Assembly: GCF_000764305.2 (NCBI RefSeq)
Contig: NW_025939751.1
Location: 1 to 64,000, forward strand
Reading direction: 5' to 3'
Source: Hyalella azteca
Taxonomy: Eukaryota > Arthropoda > Malacostraca > Amphipoda > Hyalellidae
Length of the DNA stretch: 64,000 bases
The notes below the pieces were generated by a model. It searched no databases and had not been told where the DNA came from. It saw only the letters and a program-made list of their open reading frames with translations. The first letter of the stretch is position 1; each line of letters opens with the position of its first letter. Shown piece after piece: positions 21,534 to 34,074 of this stretch. The translations under genes were made by a program, and so were the position numbers.

Positions 21534-24500
21534 CTATTCCCTAGCTATTCCTAAATAGAAGACTAGAAAAGAAATCATGCAGCGATTTAAGACAAAGAGC
21601 GTTGATGTTTGGACCAATTCTGTCGAGCATCAAGAGATGATTTCCAGGTTCTGTTAACTTATCGTTTTGTTCGCTTTTAATTTGTACAAGGTTGGTATAT
21701 GCCAAGCTGTAGATGTTGTAGGTAAGTAGTGCCGCTGTACTACATCCGCTGTAAGTAGGGTGTATTAACTGGAAATTTACGGAAAAAGCATATTACACAT
21801 TGCTTGGGGACTTACGTGCGGCACTGAAATATAGCCGTAACAAATTACTGGGATATGAAAAAAATATTTGAATAAAATCCTACATCACTAGACAGGATAA
21901 AAAAAATTGTACACGTGCAGAGGAGAGTGAAGACGGCTGGCACGCTGAAAAAAAAATTCGGTGGTCCATGGAAGTTGGAGGGAGGAGGGAAGCGGGCAAG
22001 CAGATTTAGTGGGCACTTTCTCCAGGTCAGAGAGAGGGTCAAATCTCCCCCCAAACCCTTAGAGCCTAACAGTCTCTGGTGTAGCTTTCCCCACAGTCGT
22101 TTTCTAGGCCCTCTTGCTCAACCCAACATGGCTGCGAGGAACGCCGATTGAGTTATGTTCTTCGCTTATCGTTAGGAAAGACTGACTTTTGGGGTCTTCT
22201 TTCGAGATAGGAAAATATTAAGCTACTTCGGGTTTTCTCCAATAAAATAATAATATTGATCCAAATTTATCATTGTCCTAGTATCTATTATAAATATGTT
22301 ATACAATCTAACTGCTACATAGATAAAAAGTTATCAATCATAAGAGATCAATTCCCCTCTGGGAAGATTTGAGAATGAATTTTAGGAAATTTATTCATCT
22401 TAATTACTCACAAAACAATCATAGTTCGCTATCTTTTACAAGCTGCAGGGAGCCCGCGCAATGTTTTAAATAAATCGAATACGCAGTGCATAAAGGAAAC
22501 AGATGATTCCACAGAAACTCAGCAGAATGATTTCCTGTGTTTGAGCCTAGTAGCAAAATTGTATCAGATAGTAAACCTGTTGAATAGCTATCTGAATTGT
22601 ACTTGCAGTATTTGACTGCTACTCGCAAGTACTGATCTGCTTACGTACTTGCTACAGGATTATGACTAAGTTTGTGCGCATTCCATCTCACTTTCGTCTA
22701 CCACCAATGGTTTACCATCAGACCATCAGACCTGCAGGTAAATATGCAGTAAGCAATTTTCTGATGGCAGGCCTGAAATTAAGTGTGCGTCATGAGGAAA
22801 GAAAGCAAGAGTGGAGCAGTCAGGTTGCCTTTGTACATAAGAAAAGTCTGGCAGAATTAGCAACGAGTGTATAAAGCGTACGCTGCAAAAACCCGGCGAT
22901 AAACTCACCGGCCGCAGCTGTGTTACTTTCTCTCTGACTGGCATGAGGGTAGCTGGCCAGTTCGCAGAAATGCAATACTACCACGACCACGGCAGATGAA
23001 ATACTGCTAACAGGTAATAAATATTTTCATAAAACACAGCATTTAAACACATCATGAATGGTGAAGGCAAGATGAAAAATAGCCAAGATTGTGCAGCAAA
23101 TAATGTGTACACTACAAAAGAAACAAAAAAACTGGCGCTCATTACAATCTGTAAAATTTATCGAAATAAAAATAGACCCAAATTAATAAGAAATGAACAC
23201 TGCGAAATGAATAGATATCAGAGTTTGGTACACTGCCTACGCTCAACAACCCAATGAAACTAGCGAAGTTAAGAAATAAGTTTTCTCTCGAAGAGCGCGT
23301 ATAATATAAGAAAAGGGCTGGTTGCGGCCAAGCCATGTGCACGCTGCCGTCCCATCAATGAACCCACGGAGAAAGCCAGAAAATGTTGTTCCAGGTATAA
23401 CATTTTCCTGCCCCAGCGACTCTATCAATGAATTTCTCCGGCATGCAAGAGAAAGAGAACATGCACGTACGAGTACTCTTCAATTCACTGAATGAGAAGA
23501 TTCCATGACATTGAACTTTACCAACAGCCCTGGGAACTGGATTGTACGCATAAGTGATCATTCTGGTCACTTTGCATTCAATTGTAAACAGCGCTGTATG
23601 CAAATTGATCATAAAAAGATTAAGAAGGTGTAAGCTTTTGTCCCTTGCACAGTGCATTTAGAAGTCGCCCTGACTAGAAAAAATATTGTAGGATATGTTG
23701 AGGCATTTGGATGTAACGGACGTGTCCAACGAAATTACTAGGATTCGTTTTGTACTGACTGAAGCTCATTAATACGTTTAATCTTAGAGGATTTACAATG
23801 AAACGGGAAATACGCAATAATAAAAAAGTTTGGCTTTGTAATTAAAACATCATATACTAAATGAAGCCACGAGTGTTGAAAAAGAGGCAGCACGGAGAGC
23901 CTTTTTAGAGGTTAGCGGTATAGAATGCAACAAGAAAGTAAAAGTAAGACGTACACGACACTAACATCAACACGAGGAACAGAGCCACAGCGATGGCTAC
24001 AATGCCCCTTTTGGCTGCGGTGGCGATGCAAATACGAGGGAACGTTCACGGTTGCAAATCAGGTGCAAGGAGGACGGTCTTGCGGGTAATGGAGCTCGAC
24101 GACGTAGTGTGCTCGAGCAACCAATCATACTAGCGGCACCACAGGAACAATCCTTGTGCGATGTAGTATACTTGCAAAAATCCATGCGCTGATGAGCAGA
24201 AGCTTAACTCCACGAAAAATTTACTGATTAATGAATGAATAATATAATGGCTCATAGCTGAGCGAGAGGTGAATGTGCCTTGTCTGACGTTATTTTTTCA
24301 AGAGACTGCATGATATAGAGCTATTAATTATACCAAAATCCTGATCGACACAGGAGCTAGCTAATGTTTACAAGTGTGATTTCATTTAAATATCTCTTGA
24401 TTTTTGAGCAAGAACCAGAGATGGGAAGGAGTAGGGTCGAGCGCAAATGTTTGCTATTCACACGTAAGCGAGATCGCACACCTTGAACAAACTATTGCAC

Positions 24501-25498
24501 GCGCTTCTCTAGTAGTGGTTAGGTCAACAAACGATGCGTGATTTACGACCGAACCGGTATTCGTTGCAAAAGAACCAATATCAACGCAATTTAAGGATAT
24601 CGCATCAATTAATGCGGATGAAAACCACGGAAAGTGGAAGGGGGTCTGCATGGTGTCTGTTATCAATAGGATGTTTTTCGCTTTAGTACATTAATTCATT
24701 TCCTTTTTTTGTCACCGACCACAATCAGTTGCAATTCTCGGTTACGAGTGTGCCACGGTAACGTATTCTGTGAGAATTAGAAAAACGTGAGCATAAATAT
24801 TAATCCCTATAGAATGGCTTAGTATAGGAGATCGCAGCAACACAGTTTTTCAATGTCGCGTTCGAATGATGGAGCCGCATGGCTGGAGCTCGCGCTTAAT
24901 AGCAACGTGCTGCATGGCACAATATGCTAGTTTGGCGGTCACGGCACATCACGAACATCATCACCTACACCGCTACTGTATATATAGTGTGAAGCGCGTG
25001 GTCAAGCAACTGTTCCGGACCCGTGATGCTGCGTACGTCGCTAACACATTCGTAGTAGGCTGGACATCGTCTCATGTGATTTGTCAAACAGAGACAAGGT
25101 TGTAACTTTTTGGCAGGTTTACAGCCCTTCTCCTTACACGGTCATTAAAAAACAAAATAAACACTATAGATGCCTCAGCTGGAATAAACGCGAACACAAA
25201 CAAACATTTACTTGGAATGCCCCTCATGTTTTTTCTCAATGCTGAAGAGCAGTAATAAGAGCTTATATATAAAGGGAGTGTCAGAACAATAAATCTGTAA
25301 CTTTAAAATAAATCACCGGTTTCAAACCGATGCAGGTGAACTCCAAAGACGCAAGTGAACATGAAAACCGGCGGTACAGGGAGAATGAAAGCGCCAGCGC
25401 ACGTGATTAGGCAGAAAGAAGAAGCGCGCAGTGACCGCGCGTTGCGGTAACGGTTCAGTGGCGCAGTGCATGTTGATTGCCACGCGCTGTGCCGATAC

Positions 25499-25950
25499 GA
25501 CCGTCAAGAGGTCGATTGTCAGCAGCGGAAAACCCATGGGTTATATTCATTTATTTTATGAATTAATCAATGAATAAAGAATGCGACCGTCAAGAGGTCG
25601 ATTGTCCACAGTAGAAAACCCATGCGTTGTATTCGTTTGTTTTATGAATTAATCAGTGAATAAAGAATGTGACCGTCAAGAGGTCGATTGTCCACAGCGG
25701 TACACATTAAAACCCATGCGTTGTATTCGTTTGTTTTATGAATTAATTAATGAATAAAGAATGCGACAGTCAAGAGGTCGATTGTCCACAGCGTTATTAC
25801 GCATTAAAAACCCATGCATTGTATTCGTTTATTTTATGAATTAATAAATAAATGAAGAATGCGACCGTCAAGAGGTCGATTGTCCACAGCGGTACGCATA
25901 AAAAACCCATGCGTTGTGTTCACCTGTTTTATGAATTAATCAATGAACAA
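25499..25950. repeat. Satellite-like tandem array, 86-98-bp period, five copies
   Basis: Units start with gaccgtcaagaggtcgattg at 25499, 25585, 25671, 25765 (gacagt variant) and 25863. They share cccatgcgttgtattcgttt and ttttatgaattaatcaatga. The period grows from 86 to 98 bp through an insertion (ggtacacatta-type) after ccacagcg. Each unit start carries an imperfect inverted repeat, gacc...ggtc. Confidence 0.95.
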
Positions 25951-28900
25951 TGAATTCATGTTAGAGGGTCTCGTCTCGTCAAAAACTAGAAGGTCAGGCA
26001 TCATGCGGTGATATGGATTGAGTAAATAATGAGTTTAGAAAATACATTTTTTGATCATGAAACTTTTAATATACGAAGGTACGTTAAAATATAATACAAA
26101 TGTATAGCTTTCAAATGCCTAGTTTATAGTAAACTAAGATAGCAGCCTAACCATATCTGTTACTACTCGCATGACTGGCAATCATGTTTTGTTGCATGGA
26201 ATTATGAAAATAGTTCGCATATTAGAAGCTCAGCCTATTTGAGCGAACCAAAGCCAATTTCTACAAGAAGTAAGAATTCAATTTATCAGAAAGAGAATCA
26301 TTAACTAAACAAATCCGCGAGAGAAGTAGAACAATTTGAGAAGTTTCAAAATATAATAAATATTTTTTTTTCCAGAATTAAATGAAAAACCACCGCATCA
26401 CGCGGTTGGCTCTAGCGGCATCAACTTGCAAAATATATGTTCAATATCGAAAATAAAGTCACACAAGAATAAGAAACCTGCAAGAATAGTTTATACATTG
26501 GCGTATCTTAACAAAATCTGAGACGGACCTAGGGTTCTGCGTTTTGCATGTGGGTAACGTGGGGTGCATTAAAACACAAACTACAATTATAGCTTCAAGG
26601 AGGGCACATTACGAAGATCTTGCACATACGGATTTAAACTAAACAAAATGACGCTCAAACCAGAATGCAGATGTGTCAAGTAACTAGAGGGCATCGCTAA
26701 AATATTACGTACAACACAGTGCAAATATAACTACATTAAAATATCTTAAACTATCTTAAAAGTTTTCTCACAGTAAAAACTTCGGATCTTATCCTTCTTT
26801 CTATTATGGGAACTGTACATGAAAATAAACACACATTGAATCCTGTCATGATAAACTGTGTAACTTTTTAAGCCCCCTAATCCCTCCTCCCAATGCAATC
26901 AAGGAAAGCTAAAACACATGCAAGAGACACAGCAATTATCATTCCCGAGCAATGTTAAACATGTAGGGTTTCAGAAGAGAAATTTTTTACAAGATGAAGA
27001 CGTTAGCGGCAATACAGTTACAGCGCAAGGACCATGCAGCATCTTTTGACCTTTAAGTCGATGTTCTAATCAGCCGCTGTCTACAATTTCTTTGAGGAAT
27101 TTGAGAAAACGTCTTTTCGAGTGAGAAAATGGGACTTTCATCACCGCTATATGCAAGAATGTAGATACGTTGGTAAAAAACTCAACGGTGAACTTAAAAT
27201 ATTGAATTCATAGAGCAGAGTGAAGTTTTTGTTAAAATCATATACGGACAGAAAAACTGCTCAATATTTTCACAAGTTTCATAGATATGAGCTTGAAGAT
27301 CTCATTTCTGTTGAAATAGAACTGTTGGGACAGGCGGTTTGAAACTGTATTAGTAATTAACTTGAAGGTACAATCAATTAAAGACCACACATTCAAAGTT
27401 GTGTTCACATCAAAAAGTCATATGACTATTCATTACATAGAAATCCAAGTCACATATTCAGCCCCACGATCATTCTTGTCTCTATCTCTGGTCACGCCTG
27501 ATTGCTGCAATCGTTCCTAGACGTTAATAAAATCAAGCATCGTTAATCATACAAACCGGAATTGTCCACTCATCTTTTATAGGAACGTAACTACCATGCA
27601 ATAGCACTTCAATCAACAACATTGGGTTAGAGTAATAAATGTTCACAATCAGAAGTAATAAAATATATCGTGAGAAACCCGTTTCAGTTTTGGTTCACTG
27701 AACCGGACAGCTGTCACATTAAAAGAATTATAATAATTAGAGAAGTTTCAGAATTACAGCTCACAATAATCTGCAAAGACTTTCGAAATTTCTATAATAT
27801 TAGGAAATTATTGTACATTAAAAACTATATACGTCCTGGTTCTACGATGAATTATGTTATGGAGGATCTATGAACCATTCAAATACAAAGGATAACAATT
27901 AATCCTCATATTAAAGCTTTGTCCCCTAAAAATCTGGTCATTTAAGCAGCAAGAGAGAATGAAATCGAATGTTAGCTAGGCTTACATTTTGTAAAACATT
28001 CATCTGACAGTCTTCCTCAACCACAGCTTAGACCGTTTTTGTCGAAGTTCAAGAGCCTGCTGAAGTACTCTTGAAGGTGGTGCAGAGCTTGAAGCACTCA
28101 TTGTAATAGTCTCATAGAAATGAAGACGTCAAGCCTGTGTATGAGTTCAACTTACAAAGCTTGCCGCCGGCCTCTACCCAAGCATACAGGCATGTCGAAA
28201 TGAAGACACGCTACGACGCATGTATTAACTTGAGCGCGACGCAAAGCAAAGTCTTGGGCCTTCCATGCCTTACACTTATTTTCAGCAGATATTGCACAAG
28301 CAGGAATGTTAACTATATACACGATACTGAAAGTACAAAACGGTATTAAAGGTAAGATCTTGATGGGATCTTTATTCTATTTGTTAAAAATTATTGACGT
28401 GAATTGATCGAATTAAATTGTTAAATTGTGGTACATAACACAAAAATGAAAATTAAATACAGAAGCACCTATATTTACTACGTTCAATTAGATGCAAATA
28501 AGATAAGCAGTCCACAACAAATTATATCGTTCTCATAATCTGAAACCTCAATTCTATTCAACGAACGATAAAACAAAGACTAAAAATCAACCAAAGCAGT
28601 TCAGGGAACAAAGGAAATGAAAGCCGCAAGTTTTCATTCATAGAGCTGCTGCACTATACCACAGGCCGAGCTTGTATCGCTCGTAATTACGCTTGCTGCA
28701 ATATATCAGTGAGATAATAACTGCCTCTCTTGCTCTCCGTTACAACTAATTCCCTCTGATCGGGGCACGCACTTTGCCATGAATAATTCAGCGTCGGAAA
28801 ATTCTCAACCGTTCCTTCACCTTGAAAACAAAAGCTAGTCCCGATTCAAGGGCGGGGGAAAGCACAAAAAGATTCAAATGCTACGGACGAGCAGAGCGGG

Positions 28901-30140
28901 TTAGGGTGTGTATGTCATAAGGACAATTATGTGAACGACACGGCACCCAAGAGCAAGGAACTCCGACGACCTCTTCATATGTGCCTCTTACAGGGCATGG
29001 CTGACGGGTACAAGGCTTCGCTATGCATCGCATGCAAATGTGTGTAAAACCGGGCTAAAATTAAAATTGTAAATCAAATAACACAAAATACAGCGCGTAT
29101 ACAATTCAATTACGAATTTGAATAGAGTTAATCGGGGGAATAAAACGTGCTCGCTGACTTTCGAAGTAATAAAGTCAAATACCTTCGTAAACGTACTTTA
29201 TGTACATGCGTAATAATACACAAAGAGACAACAATTTTCAGCAATACTATAGTCTGCACCAACATGATAGTGAGTACCACCACAAATTAATTAAGTAGAA
29301 CGACAGTGGTAAAAGGAAAGCAGGTAGGCAACAACGAACCTACGTATATGTTAGGTCCAAGATTAAAGAAAAACATAACAATTGCCAATTATGTCCGAGA
29401 AAATATCTTGAAAATTCAAATCGACTAATATTTTTTTCAAAAATTTAACATTTTTTGCAAGTTCGGTATACAGTTAAATAACTATTTTAATTTCATATTT
29501 TGCAGTGCAAATAGCTTCACATTAGAACTGCATATTATTAATATTCAATGAGTTGTGAAGTTACGAGCACGGTCGTCGAAACATATGCTAATGAAGAACC
29601 GGATCCCCCGACTATGATCAGTTTTGAGGATAATTCCAAAAGAACCATGCGGGATAAGAGCATAGGCTACAGGTTAAACTTATCTATGATAATTAGCAGG
29701 GCATCTGCAGCAACTCAAATTTATTGGGCGAACAGTTATGGGTAATGACCTCACAGGCAAGACTGGAAATGTCAGAAAAATATTCAATTACCTAGAGTCC
29801 TAGAGGAATAAAGAAGGAACTCTTCTTTCCTCACACGGAAGAACCAATAAATGAAGTTGATGTAAATAGTTTAAATGAAAATTAATACACTCACCAAGGT
29901 GGAAGTTCTAAGTGAAGAGATCGTAGTCAGCAATGAATATTTTTTTGATAAAAAATTCCTCCGCACTCACAGTAATAACTTACCTGCAAATTCAAGCGCC
30001 GATGAAAAATATTCATTTCTAGAAAACACGATTTGTTTAATTCGCACAAACCGTAGCTTATGACAAGGTAGCAATAATTCCACCCAAAAAAGTAAAAATA
30101 AAACAGACGATTATTTAAATATAAATGAGAAGTGACATAC

Positions 30141-30302
30141 CTCTTTGAGTTGATCAGCGGTCACATACTCGGACAAGTTGTTGTTGGTGTGCTTCATTGT
30201 CATGACGTCACTGTTGCTACTGATGGATGCATCGTCAGAGGCGTTCTTGTCTTTACGCCGGCAACACAAGAGTTTATCAAACAAACCGTCCGTTAAGAAC
30301 AT
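30141..30302 (-). CDS. Candidate first coding exon, unrecognised Ser/Asp-rich N terminus (possibly of the PP2C gene)
   Basis: An ATG in excellent Kozak context (GCCACCATG) opens a 54-codon minus-strand frame that ends at a consensus donor, GAG followed by GTATGT, in phase 0. The frame is also open upstream for 13 codons, but the inner ATG has the far better context. The peptide starts MFLTDGLFDKLLCCRRKDK, then is rich in Ser, Asp and Asn, and ends in the hydrophilic segment SEYVTADQLKE. I do not recognise the family. The strand and the phase-0 exit are compatible with the PP2C exons 11.4 kb downstream, since the SRAIG exon enters in phase 0. Exons for the N-terminal half of the phosphatase domain would still have to lie between, and I did not find them. 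It could belong to another gene. Confidence 0.4.
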
Positions 30303-31446
30303 GGTGGCGTCACTGGTGCTTAGAAGTGTCACCAATAGCAAAACACGAGAGGCGGAAAACTAGGCAGTTTACCCACGCTCCTTCACAGAGATAAACGGAA
30401 GAAATGGTAGCTCAATGGACTTTTAGTCTTGGATATCTGTGCTATTGGGGAGACTCTCACGAAGATTATTAGAATCACAATGTTTCCAGTATGACTCTAA
30501 CTCACCAAGAAAAACATTGTATCACAACTTTTGTTGAACTCTGAACACATTCAACAGGTGACGGCTTTTCTTCTCTGGAACAGTAAAGAAATTGAATGAA
30601 GGAACAATACAACGTAGGTAGATCTTCGATAAAATAATCATAAAATATAACGATTAACCTTTCTAATAAAATTTAATTCATCATAAACGCAATACGTTTA
30701 TAGTTCATCACTTTTGCACGCAAATGAATAAATGCGCAGATAATTTTAAAATATGAGGGATAAATTCGAATTCTCATGATATACACTGGCAAGAAGAAAT
30801 AATTCATCATAACACGACAGGTTTATCTCAAATACAAGGTGCAAAAAATAGAAGAGACGCAATTGCTACACCGAGACGAGGTTTTGTCGCAGAAATGAGC
30901 CACGACGCTCGCCTGATTGCATCCGCGGGCGGCGCTACAAACTAGAGGCCAGGAAGCCGTAGACAACATCAGCGGAAGACGACGCCAAAATTGTCATTGG
31001 CTCAACAACTTCTTACGTTAACGAATAATGAATTCACTATGAGGTTATAAGACTATGCTAATTAAACGAAGTGAGACCGTCCTCAAGTGGGCGAAATGAG
31101 ATTGGGTGGAAGACGGAATAGCGTTAATCCTGAGCTATGATATTCCAGCTGAAAACCTAAAATTCCAGGTTTTCTGTGAAATCTCGACCAAAAATTTTAA
31201 TTATATTATTCCAAGAGGCGCACTCAAAAACTCAGATTTGGTTGAACGATTATAAGACTTCAAGAACCTAAATCATTTAGTAAAGACAAATGTTACTCGA
31301 AGACAGAGAACTGCGCAAATGAACATTAATACTGGAGTTATCCAATGCGCACATGGGAAGAAGCAAGCTCAGCACAACATTAATCCAGGTACACTAATTT
31401 AAACCTTAGAGATTCCTATATTTCGAGCTCACAGGTAATTAGGGTA

Positions 31447-31478
31447 ATTCGCTCGAAATTAGGTAATTTCGAGCGAAT
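31447..31478. repeat. Perfect hairpin, 14-bp arms
   Basis: attcgctcgaaatt, loop aggt, then aatttcgagcgaat. It lies just left of the 41-bp array at 31533-31700. Confidence 0.8.
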
Positions 31479-31532
31479 AAAAAATTAGACTAAGCCATCA
31501 AACCGGAGAAGCTCGGTAACGTTTAGAGTCCT

Positions 31533-31700
31533 TGTGCACTCCGTGAGAGATCCACGGCAATATACATTCCACCGTAGATAAATGGTAATATTTTGAGCCA
31601 CGGTGCACTCCACCGAAGACACACGGCAATATTCCGAGCCACGGTGCACTCCACCGAAGACACACGGCAATATTCCGAGCCACGGTGCACTCCACCCGAT
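31533..31700. repeat. 41-bp tandem repeat array
   Basis: Unit starts cggtgcactccacc fall at 31601, 31642 and 31683 with caccgaagacacacggcaat between them. Two more diverged units lie to the left (gtgcactcc at 31533 and a cattccaccg variant near 31566). Because 41 is not a multiple of three, consecutive copies are read in successive frames, which explains overlapping minus-strand ORFs with the same peptide words. Confidence 0.92.
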
Positions 31701-33859
31701 GTAGCGGCGAGGCGGAGACAGTGCCCGCAGGCGGTGAGGGCGTAGGACCGCACAGCGAGTAAAGCCTCTCACGAAATGAGGAAGTACAAATGCGACCGCA
31801 CAGGTCTATCTATTTGAGGTATTATGCAGAGTACAGACAATCAATTTACCTATTGATTGAAATTAATCTTGGAAAAAAACTGGATTAAAACACAACGTCC
31901 GAGAGACCAGTACATATAATCAAGAAATATCAGGATGTATGCTACTGTGAAACTGTAATCAAAATATACTCATTAGTATATTTAAAAAAGTATAGGTTTA
32001 TAATTGAACTGGGAAATAACAGGTGAATGGGAATACAAAACAGGTGAAAGCACAGAGCAGAGATGGCGACTGGCAGTGTTTGAAATGTTCTCGAGGCCTA
32101 AGGCGCTGGCAAAGATCGAAATCAGCCACATAATTGATACGAGGTAACCAGAAAAGCCTGTCACAGAGACAAAACCTGGCCTATAATAAAAAAAAACAAT
32201 TCAGTTTTAAAAGACGAGCTACTCGAAGAACAGAACTCAAGGTTTAGTGAAAATAATGATCCTAAAACATGAAATCTGTGATGAGTTTCTTATCTTGAAA
32301 GTCGTGGTTAATTTGTATTCGACAATATAAATCTCTTAAAACTTAGCCCTTGATACCGATGTTTTGTAGGAGCTACATGCTGACTCATTCTACATACATC
32401 TAAACGCATCACGTTAATAAGTACCTATTGCTGATGCAGCACAGTGTCCCGGGGGGCTATATGATAGCGAGTAATTAAATGGTAAACCTCAATAGCCTAT
32501 AGTTGTGATGAAGGATAGGCCAAGAGATCACATATATGGAGGCTATAGGAATATCTTTGAAATGTGGGAACGAGCTTGAAAAAGATTTATGCACAAAAAA
32601 GAAACTAATTCGTTACGCTAAGAATTCTGTAAATTTTAAAGGGAAGACGATTATTAATCTAAAGACATTGTGAAACTGTGGTAGCAAGTGAAATGATTCT
32701 CTTGACTGGAAAGCAAGTTGACGCAAATGAGGTTTATACCGCAGGTTTTTACCGCACTCAATTTTTAGGAATTGTGTATGCACTACAGTGTAGCCATTAT
32801 AAGAACAGTAAGAAGTTGAATGGCGGAGAATCTTGGTTTCCTTTACGAGGAGAAAAAATATGAAATGTCATACGGCGAAAGTTATAGACATGGATCCTAA
32901 ATTAAATGTTAAATCAGTGAATAGAATGTAGAAAGCAATAGAAAATCACTCAATTTGGAGCCACTGCACTTGATACCTCTCACTAATGAGGAATAAAAGG
33001 ACAAATTGTGGTCTTATTTTGTTTTCAGATCTGAATTGTACTTAAATGCAGAATGAAAGGGTAAAGCCATTGCCGGGCGAGAATATCAGCGTGATGGAAG
33101 GCATTTTCACAATAGAGCACTATTAAGGTCAGCCTTAACGATGCCTTCTTTCACTTTCACTCAGGCACGAAGTTGTGTGAATATTTTTATTTGAAAATAC
33201 AGAGAGAATAACGGCTGGAAAATAGGCATTATGTCGATATTAAGCCGTTGAATTACGTAACGCGTGGAAGAGACGCAGCTGAGTAAACTCTTATTGCAAT
33301 TGAAAGCTAACAAAATTTTTGTTGAGCCAAAGCCAGTTCTAAGCTGCACCAGGAGAGGAAACATGTCGAATATTCCAAGTTATAGAGCCTTAGCAAATTT
33401 TCGAAATAAAACCTCGCGCAAATACATATTCCCATTTACCTATGACAAACAAATACCACAAACAAAATATTTCCATAAGAACAAATTTCAATTAGTGGCC
33501 ATTAAGTACCCTATAAAACATACATAGATTATGCTTTAATTCAGATAATTCTTGGGATGGGTGGGTATCCATGATACGTTGAAGGTACCGATATTTTTCC
33601 TACCACTAGCCTGCAACAATTTAAGAACAAAAGTCTATATCGGAAGAAATGTCGTTTTGAAACCCGAATGGCTTACAATGTTACAAGGCGCCTCGTATGA
33701 ATTAAAAAATAGGATGAAACGGGTCACCTCTTGATAAATTTTATCGTCTAACAATCAAATGAAAACAAATAATTGTTAAATTCAGGTTTTAGCAACTGAT
33801 CTGTTGAGGTCGAACAGAACTTTTTTATCAAAAAATTCCAGAGAAAATATTAGGCGTAG

Positions 33860-34074
33860 CCTGCCGAGAGTAACGGTTGGCGGCGGTCATGCCGCGCCCG
33901 GACCCGTTAATTAAGTTCAACGTTAATTTCGGCGCTGAAAGCGGGGTGACAGGACCAGGTTCTGCAGGGTTCACAGAAATGATAGATAACGTGACGCGCA
34001 GATGTGCAGCCGTCATGCAGAGCCTTAAAATTAAGTGGCTTAGAACGTCAGAGGTGCCAAATTTACTAGCTTAA
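33860..34074. other. GC-rich island with open frames on both strands, identity unknown
   Basis: The plus strand reads MPRPDPLIKFNVNFGAESG, then VTGPGSAGFTEMIDNVTRR and stops at 34072. The minus strand reads RVTLSIISVNPAEPGPVTP, then LSAPKLTLNLINGSGRG. Both are protein-like in composition and stand out from the AT-rich surroundings. I do not recognise either. No splice signals were checked beyond the obvious. It could be an exon, a fragment of a repeat, or chance. Confidence 0.25.

Larger units (their letters stand above)
18720..30140 (-). other. Noncoding stretch, probably intronic
   Basis: About 11.4 kb upstream of the SRAIG exon. It would hold the exons for the N-terminal half of the phosphatase domain (including the Asp-Gly-His-Gly-Gly motif) if the candidate first exon at 30302-30141 belongs to the gene. 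I looked for that motif on the minus strand and did not find it. Visible content is a 53-bp repeat at 19.18-19.47 kb, two small hairpins at 21.4-21.5 kb and a satellite-like array at 25.5-25.95 kb. Confidence 0.5.

Noticed and set aside
25499..25950. Regularly spaced repeats considered as a CRISPR array
   Set aside because: The whole unit is repeated, with no unique spacers, in a eukaryotic setting; it is a tandem satellite.
31485..31772. Three overlapping minus-strand ORFs with shared words
   Set aside because: They are frame-shifted readings of a 41-bp tandem repeat, not a protein family.
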